This document shows positions 29,314 to 40,168 of a stretch of DNA of 64,000 bases, piece after piece (position 1 is the stretch's first letter; each line of letters starts with the position of its first letter). Made by a program: the position numbers and the translations under genes. Under the pieces are notes generated by a model that saw only the letters and a program-made list of their open reading frames with translations, made no database searches and was not told the origin of the DNA. This DNA comes from Methylomonas fluvii (GTDB lineage Bacteria; Pseudomonadota; Gammaproteobacteria; Methylococcales; Methylomonadaceae), in contig NZ_JACXST010000001.1 in NCBI RefSeq assembly GCF_014850975.1, forward strand, positions 620,001 to 684,000, in the 5' to 3' direction.

Positions 29314-32300
29314 AATCGGGCTTCAATCTCTCCGAGTGGGCTTTGCGGCACCCGGCATTGGTTTTATATGCCATGTTGATGCTGACCTTGGTGGGGATGC
29401 TTTCGTATACCAGGCTGGGCCAGTCGGAAGATCCGCCGTTCACTTTCAAAGTGATGGTTATCCGCACCGGTTGGCCCGGTGCCAGCGCCCAGGAAGTGGA
29501 ACAACAAGTCACCGATAAACTGGAAAAAAAACTCCAGGAAGTACCCTGGCTGGACAATTTACGCAGCTATTCCAGGCCGGGGGAATCGTTAATTTTTCTG
29601 TCGGCCAAGGACTCCACACCCGCGGCGCAAGTCCCGGATATTTTTTATCAAGTTCGCAAAAAAATCGGCGATATTGCTTATACCCTGCCGGCCGGCGTTG
29701 AAGGGCCGACGTTCAACGATGAGTTTGGGGATGTATACGGAAACTTGTATGCCTTGACCGGCGACGGCTACGACTATGCGGAACTGAAGCGTCACGCGGA
29801 AACCTTGCGCGCCGAACTGCTCAGAGTGAACGATGTCGCCAAGGTCGATTTTTTCGGCGAGCAGAAACAACGCATTTACGTCGAATTGTCCAATGCCAAA
29901 TTAGCGACCATCGGCATCGACGTAGCCACCTTGCTTCGCACCTTGCAAGCGCAGAATCTGGTGACAGGTAGCGGTAATTTCGATTCTGAAAACGAGCATA
30001 TTCGAATTGCGGTAACCGGTCGTTACGATAGATTGGAAGAGCTGCGGGACGTGCGTTTTCGCGCCAATAACAACGAATTTCGGCTGGGCGATGTCGCCAA
30101 AGTCAGCCGCGGCTTTGAAGATCCTCCCAAGGACCGGGTGCGCTATCAAGGCCATGACGCGCTGTTGATCGGTGTGGCGATGCGTGCTGGCGGCGATATC
30201 ATCAAGCTGGGCCGCGATCTGGACCAGGCCGTGGTAACTACCCAAGCCCAATTGCCGGTGGGTTTGGAATTGCATACTGTGTCTTCGCAGCCGAAAGCGG
30301 TGCAGCGCTCGGTTAACGAGTTTGCCAAATCGCTGACCGAAGCGGTCGTCATAGTATTAGGCGTTAGCCTGCTGTCGTTGGGTTTACGCACCGGCATCGT
30401 GGTCGCGATCACGATTCCGGTGGTGTTGGCGGTCACTTTTTGGCTGATGCATCTGTTTGGCGTTGGCTTGCATAAAATTTCCCTGGGTGCGTTGATTTTG
30501 GCCTTGGGCTTGTTGGTGGACGATGCCATTATCGCCGTGGAAATGATGGCTTCTAAGATGGAACAGGGTTGGGATAGAACCCGTGCTGCCGCATTTGCCT
30601 ATACATCCACCGCCATGCCGATGCTGAGCGGCACATTAGTCACGGCTGCCGGCTTTTTGCCGATTGCCACGGCCGCGTCTTCTACCGGCGAATACACCCG
30701 CTCGATCTTTCAAGTGGTGGTCATCGCCTTATTGGTATCCTGGTTCGCGGCGGTAGTGTTTGTACCGTATTTAGGCCATCGCTTGTTGCCTGACTTGAGC
30801 AAGGGACAAGAGCAAGCGTCGAGTTGGGCGCGGATTTGGGCCAAGTTACGGAAAAAACCACATGCCGAACAGCCCAATAACCACGCCCACGAGCTATATC
30901 AAACGCCGTTTTATCTGCGCTTCCGAAAACTGGTGGCCGCTTGCGTTATCCACCGTTGGCTAGTGATTTTTTTAACCATAGCCATGTTTATTACATCAAT
31001 TTTCGGTTTTAAGTTTGTTCAGCAACAGTTTTTTCCGGACTCCACTCGGCCAGAGTTAATCGTCGATTTGCGCTTGGCGGAAGGCGTGTCATATGCCGCT
31101 ACCGAAGCCGATGTGAAAAAACTGGAGGCATGGCTGGATAAGCAAAGCGGCATCGACAACTACGTGGCTTATGTTGGCAACGGCAGTCCGCGCTTTTATT
31201 TGCCTTTGGATCAGCAACTACCGCAACGCAGCTTTGCGCAGTTTGTAATCTTGACCGATGGCCCTGCGGAGCGAGAACAGCTGCGCGATAAACTCATACA
31301 CTTATTCGAACAGGATTTTCCGGATATGCGCGGTAGCGTATTACGTTTGGAGAATGGCCCGCCGGTAGGTTTTCCCGTGCAATTCAGAGTCTCCGGGCCG
31401 GATTTATTAACGCTACGCACGATTGCTCATCAGGTGGCGGATGTGATGCGCGCCAATCCTTATCCGTCCAACGTGCAGTTGGATTGGGAAGAGCCGGTGA
31501 AAGTGGTGCGCGTGAATGTTGACCAATCTAAAGCCAGATTGCTGGGGATTAGTTCCAGCGATATTGCCAATATTGTCAATGGTGCGCTACAAGGCTTGTA
31601 TGTGACCGAATTTCGCGAAGGCATCGAGCGCATCGACTTATTGGTGCGTGGCGCCGAAATCGAACGTAAGCATTTATCGCGGCTGCAAAATTTGATGATT
31701 CCGATCCCCGGCGGACGCAGTGTGCCCCTGTCGCAGGTCGCGGAACTGGAATACGGTTTTGAGGAAGGTTTGATTTGGCGGCGTAATCGTATTCCTACCG
31801 TCACGGTGCGTGCGAATTTGTATGGCAATATGCAGGCGCCAATGGTGTCGGCACAGATAGAAGAACAATTGGTCGACATAAAGCGGCAATTACCGCCCGG
31901 CTACCGCCTGGAGACCGGCGGCGCGGTGGAAGAATCGGCTAAGGGCGGCGATTCGGTGGCTGCCGGTATGCCTTTGTTCTTTTTAACAGTATTAACTGTT
32001 CTGATGATTCAGCTGCACAGTTTTTCGCGGATGGCCCTGGTGTTATTAACAGCGCCGCTCGGTTTGATCGGCGTGACCTTGTTTTTGTTGATTTTTCAAC
32101 AACCGTTCGGCTTTGTGGCGATGTTGGGCACCATCGCACTTTCCGGAATGATCATGCGTAATTCGGTGATTCTTGTCGATCAAATCGATCAGGATAAGCA
32201 GGCCGGGCGTTCGGATTTTGATGCGATTGTCGATTCGACGGTGCGCCGGTTCCGGCCTATCGTACTAACGGCGGCGGCGGCAATATTGGCGATGATTCCC

Positions 32301-32426
32301 CTCACCCACAGCGCGTTTTTCGGGCCGATGGCGGTGGCGATTATGGGGGGGTTGACTGTTGCGACTGCATTAACTCTGCTGTTTTTGCCGGCTTTGTATG
32401 CAGCTTGGTTCAGAATCGCAGTTTAA
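29310..32426 (+). CDS. RND-family multidrug/solvent efflux permease
   Basis: The 1038-residue pump has the AcrB-like plan: TM1, a large periplasmic loop, TM2-6 with GALILALGLLVDDAIIAVEMM (the TM4 aspartates D-D), a second loop and TM8-12 with FVAMLGTIALSGMIMRNSVILVDQI and RPIVLTAAAAILAMIPL. It exports compounds from periplasm or membrane using the proton gradient. The paired conserved aspartates indicate a working HAE-type pump. It forms an operon with the adaptor gene just upstream. Confidence 0.93.
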   Translation: MKSGFNLSEWALRHPALVLYAMLMLTLVGMLSYTRLGQSEDPPFTFKVMVIRTGWPGASAQEVEQQVTDKLEKKLQEVPWLDNLRSYSRPGESLIFLSAKDSTPAAQVPDIFYQVRKKIGDIAYTLPAGVEGPTFNDEFGDVYGNLYALTGDGYDYAELKRHAETLRAELLRVNDVAKVDFFGEQKQRIYVELSNAKLATIGIDVATLLRTLQAQNLVTGSGNFDSENEHIRIAVTGRYDRLEELRDVRFRANNNEFRLGDVAKVSRGFEDPPKDRVRYQGHDALLIGVAMRAGGDIIKLGRDLDQAVVTTQAQLPVGLELHTVSSQPKAVQRSVNEFAKSLTEAVVIVLGVSLLSLGLRTGIVVAITIPVVLAVTFWLMHLFGVGLHKISLGALILALGLLVDDAIIAVEMMASKMEQGWDRTRAAAFAYTSTAMPMLSGTLVTAAGFLPIATAASSTGEYTRSIFQVVVIALLVSWFAAVVFVPYLGHRLLPDLSKGQEQASSWARIWAKLRKKPHAEQPNNHAHELYQTPFYLRFRKLVAACVIHRWLVIFLTIAMFITSIFGFKFVQQQFFPDSTRPELIVDLRLAEGVSYAATEADVKKLEAWLDKQSGIDNYVAYVGNGSPRFYLPLDQQLPQRSFAQFVILTDGPAEREQLRDKLIHLFEQDFPDMRGSVLRLENGPPVGFPVQFRVSGPDLLTLRTIAHQVADVMRANPYPSNVQLDWEEPVKVVRVNVDQSKARLLGISSSDIANIVNGALQGLYVTEFREGIERIDLLVRGAEIERKHLSRLQNLMIPIPGGRSVPLSQVAELEYGFEEGLIWRRNRIPTVTVRANLYGNMQAPMVSAQIEEQLVDIKRQLPPGYRLETGGAVEESAKGGDSVAAGMPLFFLTVLTVLMIQLHSFSRMALVLLTAPLGLIGVTLFLLIFQQPFGFVAMLGTIALSGMIMRNSVILVDQIDQDKQAGRSDFDAIVDSTVRRFRPIVLTAAAAILAMIPLTHSAFFGPMAVAIMGGLTVATALTLLFLPALYAAWFRIAV

Positions 32427-32476
32427 TTGTTAAGAACAATATCGCAGCGCTTATGCGGGTATCGGCTATTTTCGCG

Positions 32477-32520
32477 GTTCCCGCGCCCCGGTCTGCACAG
32501 GGGACAAGCTTTGCGGGAAC
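32477..32520. terminator. Inverted repeat after the efflux operon
   Basis: GTTCCCGC (32477-32484) pairs with GCGGGAAC (32513-32520), with an inner CCCC/GGGG pairing. It lies between convergent genes and probably ends the efflux transcript, although no strong T-run follows. Confidence 0.4.
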
Positions 32521-32585
32521 ACATTATCAATGCTTAGCCAAGTGTTATAGGTATTTTTAGGCTAAGGAAATACGGATGGTGGTTT

Positions 32586-32975
32586 TCAGTTTTTATTAAA
32601 GTGATAAACGTCGCCGAATTTGCCTTTTAAGGTCATCGATTTATCGGTTTTTTCCTGCAAGGCAAAGATGTCGAATTTATCCGGTCTACCCAAAATGGCG
32701 ATTTTCAATTTACCGCCTTCAATTTCATAAGCCACGGGCGATTGGTCGTAAAAAGTACCTTCGCGCGGGATGTGGGTGATAGTGACTTTGCCGTCTTTAA
32801 AGGTCCAAGTATCTTCGCGCTTAATGGTTTCCGTGGAGGTAACCGATTTTTTGGTATATTCCAATTTCCAGCTGCCTTGTACTTCTTCATTGGATTGCAG
32901 CGGAACATCCGCAAAACTCAGGCCGGAAAATACGGATAAGCCGAGTAAAACTGCGGTTAATTTGATTTTTTTCAT
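32586..32975 (-). CDS. Secreted lipocalin-like small protein
   Basis: The 129-residue product starts with a typical signal peptide (MKKIKLTAVLLGLSVFSGLSFA). A beta-rich domain follows with VQGSWKLEYTKK, EDTWTFKDGKVTI and MTLKGKFGDVYHF, resembling small lipocalin-like domains (WxxxW-type strand pattern). It is predicted to be periplasmic; substrate and partner are unknown. The convergent efflux operon ends 160 bases away. Confidence 0.55.
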   Translation of the reverse strand: MKKIKLTAVLLGLSVFSGLSFADVPLQSNEEVQGSWKLEYTKKSVTSTETIKREDTWTFKDGKVTITHIPREGTFYDQSPVAYEIEGGKLKIAILGRPDKFDIFALQEKTDKSMTLKGKFGDVYHFNKN

Positions 32976-33076
32976 AGTGCTCTCCCGTTGGTAAATAACA
33001 AGAGAATCATTCTACGCTCAGGTAGTGGCAAAGTATCTTTATATTATTGTGGTAAATCGGCAAGTGCTTACACCGC

Positions 33077-33724
33077 TTATTCAAACGCGGTGATTACCTC
33101 GCTTTCCAACTTGCCGGCTTCCAGCCAGGCGTTTACAGCCGGGCAGGCCAGCACCGAGTCCACATAAGCCTGCGCCTCTTTATTGGTTGCCAATTGATAA
33201 CTGTGAAATCGCAAGGCGACGGGGGCGAACATCGCATCGACTATCGTAAAACGCCCAAATAACCACGGACCGTCGTGGCGGTGCAGTTGCCGGTAGTGTT
33301 GCCAAATTTCACCGAGACGTTCGATGTCCGGATGCACCGCTTCCGGTAAGGGTTTGGCAGAGGGTTTGCGCTTGCAATTCATGCCGCAATAGGTACGTAG
33401 CGCAGTAAATCCGGAATGCATTTCGGCAGCTAAGGAGCGGGCCGCAGCGCGTTCGGCAAAATCCTCCGGCCAGCCTTGGGTTTGCGGAAAGCGTTCTGCC
33501 AGATATTCCAATATTGCCAGCGAATCCCAAACCTTAAGCTCAGCATCCAGCAAAACCGGTACTTTACCGGTCGGCGAGTATTGCAGCAGCTTGTCTTTCG
33601 AATCCTCTCGATACAGCGGGATGCGGATTTCCGTGAAATCGATGTCGTGATATTTCAAAAACAACCAAGGCCGTAACGACCAAGATGAGTAATTTTTGTT
33701 ACCGATGACTAAGGACAGACTCAT
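33077..33724 (-). CDS. Glutathione S-transferase family protein
   Basis: The 215-residue protein has the thioredoxin-like N-domain with NKNYSSWSLRPWLFL, cis-proline segment TGKVPVLLD and the glutathione-contact WDSLAILEYLAE, plus the all-helical C-domain. Such enzymes conjugate glutathione to electrophiles or reduce peroxides; this SSWSLRPW subtype occurs widely in proteobacteria without a fixed substrate. The gene appears monocistronic. Confidence 0.9.
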   Translation of the reverse strand: MSLSLVIGNKNYSSWSLRPWLFLKYHDIDFTEIRIPLYREDSKDKLLQYSPTGKVPVLLDAELKVWDSLAILEYLAERFPQTQGWPEDFAERAAARSLAAEMHSGFTALRTYCGMNCKRKPSAKPLPEAVHPDIERLGEIWQHYRQLHRHDGPWLFGRFTIVDAMFAPVALRFHSYQLATNKEAQAYVDSVLACPAVNAWLEAGKLESEVITAFE

Positions 33725-33988
33725 AAACGAAAACTCCTTTGCAGATTATGGATCGAGAATTTATTAAATCGGATATCGTCGTCCCGGAGAATGAGGGAAC
33801 CCAGGGAAATTAAAGGCCCTGTTCCACCCACAAGGGATTGACATCGAAGAACGCCTTTAGGTATCAGCGCATCATTCCCGCCGTTTTATAATAATTAACC
33901 GCATAGAGCAATGCCATTTTGCAACGGACGTTTAGTTGGGGTCTACGGCTGTGCTATTCAACGGATGGAATCAGCGGCAAATCTTGGT

Positions 33989-34438
33989 TTAGCAACAATC
34001 CTCACCGATGTCTTCAAACCAAATCTTTGGCGATTGAGCAATAAAACGGCTCATCAACTCGATGCAGACGGGGTCGTTCAATTCCACAATCTTGACGCCG
34101 GCTTCTCTTAGCCAGTCCAGATGCCCGGAAAAATTGCTTGATTCACCGATCACCACCGTGCCGATGTTGAATTGCCGAATCAATCCCGAGCAATACCAGC
34201 ACGGCGCCAAGGTGGTGACCAAAATTTTATCGCGGTAACTGGTTTGCCGGCCGGCTTTGCGGAAGGCATCGGTTTCGCCGTGCACAGACGGATCGTTATC
34301 TTGCACGCGGCGGTTGCGGCCGCGGCCCAGCAAGGTGCCATCAGCATCGAACAAGGCTGCGCCCACCGGCACGCCGCCTTCGTCAAAACCGGCTTTTGCT
34401 TCGGCAAAGGCAACGGCGAGCATCTCGTGATAGTTCAT
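33989..34438 (-). CDS. Nucleoside/cytosine deaminase-type zinc hydrolase
   Basis: The 149-residue enzyme has the cytidine-deaminase zinc motif VHGETDAF (His and catalytic Glu) and APCWYCSG (two Cys). It resembles yeast cytosine deaminase and bacterial guanine deaminase-like proteins (EGGVPVGAALFDADGTLLGRGRNRRVQDNDPS). The ATG at 34438 is preferred over one six codons upstream. The exact base deaminated cannot be told from sequence alone. Confidence 0.85.
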   Translation of the reverse strand: MNYHEMLAVAFAEAKAGFDEGGVPVGAALFDADGTLLGRGRNRRVQDNDPSVHGETDAFRKAGRQTSYRDKILVTTLAPCWYCSGLIRQFNIGTVVIGESSNFSGHLDWLREAGVKIVELNDPVCIELMSRFIAQSPKIWFEDIGEDCC

Positions 34439-34585
34439 CGCAAATCCTAAAATCAATTGGGTAGGGTTGAAAATCGGTTCTACAAGGGTCGGGTAGATGG
34501 GTACTGGCTTAAGTTGAGTTTTGGGGGCTCCAAAAACCTTTTTGAAAAAAGGGGGAGATTTTCCAAATCTAAGCGCCTCGATCCG

Positions 34586-35446
34586 CTATTGCCAATAAGC
34601 CAACACAATGCCAACAAACACTGCCAGACCAAACCAGTTATTGTTTAAAAATGCTTTGAAACAACTGGGTTTATCGAAATGAAAAATCAGTTTCTGTTGG
34701 TAAACCGCCAGACCGCTGGCGACCAACAGACCGGCGTAATAGGGCCAACTTAGTTGTTGCATCGTGCCCACTGTAACCAACAAGCCCATAATCACAACTT
34801 GTAGACCAGCGGTAATTTCCCGCACCCGTTTGCCGAACAAAATGGCTGTGGATTTCACGCCGATTTTCAAATCATCGTCGATGTCCACCATCGCATACAT
34901 AGTGTCGTACACCAGCGCCCACAGCAGAACCGCTAGATATAAAATCCAGCCCATCAAGGGGATTTCATTGGTTTGCGCGGCAAACGCCATGGGTACCGCA
35001 AACCCAAATGCCGCGCCCAGGTAAGCCTGGGGCAAATGGGTAAAGCGCTTCATAAACGGATAACTGGCCGCTAAAAACGCGCCGATGAACGACAAACCGA
35101 TGGTGTACCAGTTCATCAGCAACACCAAGCCAAATGCAGTTAGACACAACACCGCAAACACGACCAAAGCTTCCTTGGGCTTAACCTTCCCGGCCGCGAT
35201 GGGCCGCAACTTGGTGCGATCGACATGCGGATCGAAATCCTTATCGGCGTAGTCATTAATCACGCAACCGGCAGCGCGCATCAGCACGACGCCCAGCGTA
35301 AACACCATCAAAACCAATAAATCCGGTTTGCCGTCACCGGCAATCCATAAGGCCCATAATGTCGGCCACAGCAGTATGAAAATGCCGATGGGTTTGTCGA
35401 AGCGGGCCAGGAGCCAGTATTGGTGGAGGCGGTCGGTTAAGTTCAT
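34586..35446 (-). CDS. ubiA: 4-hydroxybenzoate polyprenyltransferase
   Basis: UbiA attaches the polyprenyl tail to 4-hydroxybenzoate in ubiquinone synthesis. The 286-residue membrane enzyme shows both Asp-rich motifs, [15 protein letters not shown] and [16 protein letters not shown], and 8-9 hydrophobic segments. No chorismate lyase gene (ubiC) is adjacent. Full length and motif integrity make the call firm. Confidence 0.95.
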   Translation of the reverse strand: MNLTDRLHQYWLLARFDKPIGIFILLWPTLWALWIAGDGKPDLLVLMVFTLGVVLMRAAGCVINDYADKDFDPHVDRTKLRPIAAGKVKPKEALVVFAVLCLTAFGLVLLMNWYTIGLSFIGAFLAASYPFMKRFTHLPQAYLGAAFGFAVPMAFAAQTNEIPLMGWILYLAVLLWALVYDTMYAMVDIDDDLKIGVKSTAILFGKRVREITAGLQVVIMGLLVTVGTMQQLSWPYYAGLLVASGLAVYQQKLIFHFDKPSCFKAFLNNNWFGLAVFVGIVLAYWQ

Positions 35447-35506
35447 TTTAATAGTTAAATCTGATAGGGTTTCAAAAATGTAGTTAGGTGCCTGGTTTTA
35501 GAGTGG

Positions 35507-36772
35507 TTAAGAAAACAATCCACTGAAATCATCAGACCACAGCGAACTTGCCCGATTCGGAAAAAAGTAAGCACTGCCTCCTGAATCAATAAATCCACTC
35601 TGCTGGGGGAAAAGATTGCTTTTGCTAACAAAACCGACACCGATTACAGCATCTCGGTTTGGGGTAGAAAGAAAATTGCTCACACCTAGCCGCAAGGCCG
35701 TTGCTGGTTCTGACGAGTCTTTATCCTGGGACGCAATTGAGATGAGTCGCTCTGCGTCTACCCCAAATAACTCAACCCAAAAAAGACCACTACGACTGCC
35801 AGATAATTGCTTTTTCGCAGAATCGCTCAACGTGTCAAAAATAGCCTTTATGAGTGTGTCGTCTTTGCCGCTTTGGACTGTAAATGCTAACGCACCACCC
35901 GCTTTTGTCCCAATGACCATTGTTTCTCGGTTACGAGTATCGGAAATTTCATCAATTACTGAACGAGCCTCTTTAGGATTTGATGTGCTCGGAAAAGAAC
36001 TTAGCTGCCGAATATCAAAATCAGTTATTTTGAGGCTCGAACCATCTGGTAGGGTCGTACTTTGTCCAAAAATAACGTGTTTACTAATTTGCTTCGCCAG
36101 TTCTGTTCGAGATTTATAGTCCTTTGGAAGTCGATCAGGAACGGTTAGGACAACTGAAAGGCCAGTTTGAAGCCCTTTCCGCGTTGTTTGAAGATAAGTC
36201 CACAATAACCCATAGAAATCCAACACTTCTTGCCTATGAATTTTTCGTCCCTTGTTTGTCGAAATCGATTTGCACTCGACTTCTAGGCCATTTGATCCAA
36301 GTTCCTCAATGAAAAGGTCAAATGAGCCAATCCCGGTCAACTCTGGCCAACTAATTTTCAGTCCACGCTGAGCAAAATGCGTTGCCGCGCTAAGCTCCAG
36401 TAGTAATGCGCGCATATCGTCCGGGTTTTTCAGCGCACCGTGAATTCGCCTTTTGAGCTGTTCAGCGAATTGTTTTGGTGACGTGTCCATGATGGATAGT
36501 GCTTGAGAAGCAAAGCTTGCAGCAGGATAAATGGCTTGGTTGTTAAACTCCCAAGATGGAACAGTGCCGAATTTTGTAGTTAGCTCGCGTAAGCGTTCAA
36601 GTTGGAAGGCGATCGAATTTTCACTTTGAATGTAATCAACAAGAAAGATATTTCCCTTTATATCTTGCTTTAGTAGTGCAACTCGATTTTTCCAATGTTG
36701 ATCACCTATAACTTCGGCGAATCTTTTATAGATTTCTGGGATTTCCCATGTATGTATTTCAGTAGGGATCAT
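35507..36772 (-). CDS. Unknown protein with a possible PD-(D/E)XK nuclease core
   Basis: The 421-residue product is not a family I can name. Around residues 160-180 it shows GSFDLFIEELG followed by LEVECKSIS, i.e. the D...ExK arrangement of a restriction-type nuclease; LLLELSAATHFAQRG precedes it as the helix expected before the core. The C-terminal half is mixed alpha/beta. It starts 9 bases after a 43-residue gene on the same strand and lies close to a toxin-antitoxin pair, so an accessory or defence role is plausible. Its base composition is more AT-rich than ubiA next door. Confidence 0.45.
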   Translation of the reverse strand: MIPTEIHTWEIPEIYKRFAEVIGDQHWKNRVALLKQDIKGNIFLVDYIQSENSIAFQLERLRELTTKFGTVPSWEFNNQAIYPAASFASQALSIMDTSPKQFAEQLKRRIHGALKNPDDMRALLLELSAATHFAQRGLKISWPELTGIGSFDLFIEELGSNGLEVECKSISTNKGRKIHRQEVLDFYGLLWTYLQTTRKGLQTGLSVVLTVPDRLPKDYKSRTELAKQISKHVIFGQSTTLPDGSSLKITDFDIRQLSSFPSTSNPKEARSVIDEISDTRNRETMVIGTKAGGALAFTVQSGKDDTLIKAIFDTLSDSAKKQLSGSRSGLFWVELFGVDAERLISIASQDKDSSEPATALRLGVSNFLSTPNRDAVIGVGFVSKSNLFPQQSGFIDSGGSAYFFPNRASSLWSDDFSGLFS

Positions 36773-36781
36773 CGTCCAAAC

Positions 36782-36913
36782 TCAGACGTGTTGTGACAAA
36801 TATTCTTCAGCTGCTTGTTTTGCTGAAGCAATTTCTTCGTCCACATCGGCGCTATGTACCAGTTGGTCATTTTCCAATGCGGCCAATATCGACATTTCCT
36901 CGTTATCGAACAT
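36782..36913 (-). CDS. 43-residue acidic protein, antitoxin-like
   Basis: An ATG preceded by GGGGAAG opens a 43-codon frame: MFDNEEMSILAALENDQLV, then HSADVDEEIASAKQAAEEYL and SQHV. It is acidic and helical, resembling the short N-terminal parts of antitoxins or DNA-binding stubs found upstream of toxins. It ends 9 bases before the 421-residue gene, suggesting one operon in which it may neutralise or help its partner. The function is inferred only from size and place. Confidence 0.5.
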   Translation of the reverse strand: MFDNEEMSILAALENDQLVHSADVDEEIASAKQAAEEYLSQHV

Positions 36914-37020
36914 GGTCTTCCCCTTGGTAACGTTTTTGGCTTTGCAAATTGAAACAATGGTTTTAAAGGCATTGGATATGCCTGCTTTAGAAGGGGGAAA
37001 AATCGCGGAAACCAGAAAAC

Positions 37021-37380
37021 CTAAACCAAATCATCCAAATCCACACCCAACGCTTCGGCTATCTTTTTCAATACAGCCACGGTTCCAGTGCGCTTACCGC
37101 ATTCAATTTGGGCGATACTGGCTTGGGCCATGTTGCAGCTCTCGGCCAGCCCCGCCTGAGTCAGACCGCGATGTTCGCGCCATACTTTGATTTTGTTCTC
37201 GCCATTCAACAGCCGATTGACGATTTCGGCGGGAACCAGTTCGTCTTCGCTCGCCAGGGCTTGGTCAAAGGTCGCGATGTCATCCAGCATTTCCGCCTTT
37301 TCCAACAGTTTTTCGTAGTCGGCGACGGGCACAACCGCATATTGTTTTTGGCCGTTTTGTTCGATAAATTGCACGCTCAT
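37021..37380 (-). CDS. HigA-like XRE antitoxin
   Basis: The 119-residue protein has a Phd-like N-terminal part (YAVVPVADYEKLLEKAEMLDD) and a C-terminal XRE helix-turn-helix (HRGLTQAGLAESCNMAQASIAQIECGKRTG). The toxin gene lies directly upstream with a 4-base overlap, the order seen in higBA-type modules. It should bind both the toxin and its own promoter. Confidence 0.85.
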   Translation of the reverse strand: MSVQFIEQNGQKQYAVVPVADYEKLLEKAEMLDDIATFDQALASEDELVPAEIVNRLLNGENKIKVWREHRGLTQAGLAESCNMAQASIAQIECGKRTGTVAVLKKIAEALGVDLDDLV

Positions 37381-37631
37381 TTGTAAATATCTCCCCGGCT
37401 ACCAACCTTAAGCACTTCTATAATCAGCACATCGTGCAATTTGCGGTAAATCGCACGGTAACCGCCAATTCGCAATCTAAAGCCTTCTCTGCCTTCCAGT
37501 TTTTTTATGTCCAGTCCGTCTTCGTGATCAATTGCCATCTGCTCGAATGCTTTTTTGAATTGTTCGGCTACTCTAAGCGGCATTTTGAGTAATGCTTTGG
37601 CAGCAGTTTTTCGATAGAGGACTTGATACAT
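37377..37631 (-). CDS. RelE/ParE-superfamily toxin
   Basis: The 84-residue basic protein has the RelE fold signature: MYQVLYRKTAAKALLKMP, LEGREGFRLRIGGYRAIYR and LIIEVLKVGSRGDIYK. RelE toxins cleave mRNA on the ribosome. The C-terminal conserved R and Y expected for activity are present. It is the first gene of the pair and overlaps its antitoxin by 4 bases. Confidence 0.88.
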   Translation of the reverse strand: MYQVLYRKTAAKALLKMPLRVAEQFKKAFEQMAIDHEDGLDIKKLEGREGFRLRIGGYRAIYRKLHDVLIIEVLKVGSRGDIYK

Positions 37632-37717
37632 TAGTCGATAATAGCATTTAGTTATAAATAATAGCTAAAATAAATAACAAAATTCGAGTCGCATTTGCGT
37701 ATCTTGGCTATTAGCTG

Positions 37718-39148
37718 TCAGTTGCCAGTTTTATCTCTAATCGTCTGAATAATCGAAGTCGTCGAATGCCCCTCAATAAACGACAAAATCTTCACTTCGC
37801 CGCCGTTGGCTAATACGCTTTCGTGGCCGGCTATACTGGTGATGTCGGTGTAGTCGCCGCCTTTGACCAGGATGTCGGGCAGTAATTGGTCGATGACTTC
37901 TTTTGGCGTGTCTTGTTCGAATTCCACCACCCAGTCTACGCATTCCAAGGCCGCCAGCATTTCCATTCGATGATCCAGTTTGTTCACGGGGCGCTCCGGG
38001 CCTTTCAGGCGTTGCACCGAGGCGTCGCTGTTGACTAACACCACCAAGCGATCACCCAGGGTTTTAGCCTGTTGCAGATAGCGGACATGGCCGGGATGCA
38101 GGATGTCGAAACAGCCATTGGTGGCGACGATTTTCTCGCCGTTTTGTTTGGCCGCGGCGCGTTCTGCGAGCAGGTCCGGCAGGCTGCAGACGCCTTTGTG
38201 GTGGGCGCGCGGGCCTTGCAAGGCATTGGCCAATTCGTCGGTATTCACAGTGGCGGTACCCATTTTGCCGACGACGATGCCGGCCCCGATATTGGCCAGT
38301 TGCGTGGCTTCGGCCAGCGTTTTTTTTGCGGCCAAACTGGCGGCTAATACGGAAATAACCGTATCACCGGCGCCGGTGACGTCGAATACCTCGCGGGCAT
38401 GCGTTGGTAGATGTAAGGGTTCTTCATTCTTGCTGAGCAGGGTCATGCCGTTTTCGCCGCGGGTGACCAGCAAGGCTTGCAGTTCCAGGTCGCTTAGCAA
38501 ATTCATGCCGCGTTCGACGATTTGTGCTTGGTCGGCGCAGCGGCCCACTACTGCCTCAAATTCGCTGAGGTTGGGCGTGATCAGCGTGGCTTGACGGTAT
38601 ATCGAAAAATCGCTGCCTTTCGGATCGACCAACACCGGTTTGTTCAGCTGCTTCGCCAATTTGATGAATTGTTGCACTTGGCTTAGGGTGCCTTTGCCGT
38701 AATCAGACAGTACGATGACTTGCGATTGCATCATTTCGGCGTGGTATAGATGCAGTAACGCGTCGCTATCGACATTGTTAAAACCGTCTTCAAAATCCAG
38801 GCGGATTAGTTGTTGATGGCGGCTCATCACTCGTAATTTGGTGATGGTGGGATAACCCGGCACCGCCTGAAACAGACACAAAACCTTGGCCTGTTGCAGC
38901 AAGGTTTTCAAAGCCGCCGCCGCTTCGTCTTCGCCGGTAAAACCCAGCAAGGACACTTTGGCGCCCAGTGCGGCGATATTCAATGCCACGTTACCGGCCC
39001 CGCCGGCGCGTTGTTCGTCTTGTTTGACGTGCACCACCGGTACCGGCGCTTCCGGGGATATTCTGGAAGTTGCGCCGTGCCAGTAACGGTCCAGCATCAG
39101 GTCGCCGACCACCAGCACGCGGGCGGTTGAATAGTTGGGTAATTGCAT
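37718..39148 (-). CDS. hldE: Bifunctional heptose 7-phosphate kinase / heptose 1-phosphate adenylyltransferase
   Basis: HldE makes ADP-heptose for lipopolysaccharide inner core. The 476-residue protein joins an N-terminal PfkB-type kinase ([31 protein letters not shown]) to a C-terminal nucleotidyltransferase ([38 protein letters not shown]). It has the standard two-domain length. Its presence indicates a Gram-negative with heptose-containing LPS. Confidence 0.96.
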   Translation of the reverse strand: MQLPNYSTARVLVVGDLMLDRYWHGATSRISPEAPVPVVHVKQDEQRAGGAGNVALNIAALGAKVSLLGFTGEDEAAAALKTLLQQAKVLCLFQAVPGYPTITKLRVMSRHQQLIRLDFEDGFNNVDSDALLHLYHAEMMQSQVIVLSDYGKGTLSQVQQFIKLAKQLNKPVLVDPKGSDFSIYRQATLITPNLSEFEAVVGRCADQAQIVERGMNLLSDLELQALLVTRGENGMTLLSKNEEPLHLPTHAREVFDVTGAGDTVISVLAASLAAKKTLAEATQLANIGAGIVVGKMGTATVNTDELANALQGPRAHHKGVCSLPDLLAERAAAKQNGEKIVATNGCFDILHPGHVRYLQQAKTLGDRLVVLVNSDASVQRLKGPERPVNKLDHRMEMLAALECVDWVVEFEQDTPKEVIDQLLPDILVKGGDYTDITSIAGHESVLANGGEVKILSFIEGHSTTSIIQTIRDKTGN

Positions 39149-39220
39149 GGCTTTGGGGGCTTATCCGTGATTCGAAGGGTGCTATTATAGCCGCAACCCG
39201 TCATGATTAAGGTGCAAACC

Positions 39221-40158
<938 letters not shown>

Positions 40159-40168
40159 TCCGTTGAGC

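Noticed and set aside
36769..36972. 67-codon minus-strand frame upstream of the 421-residue gene
   Set aside because: A different frame there has a proper ribosome site and a coherent 43-residue acidic product; the longer frame has unnatural composition.
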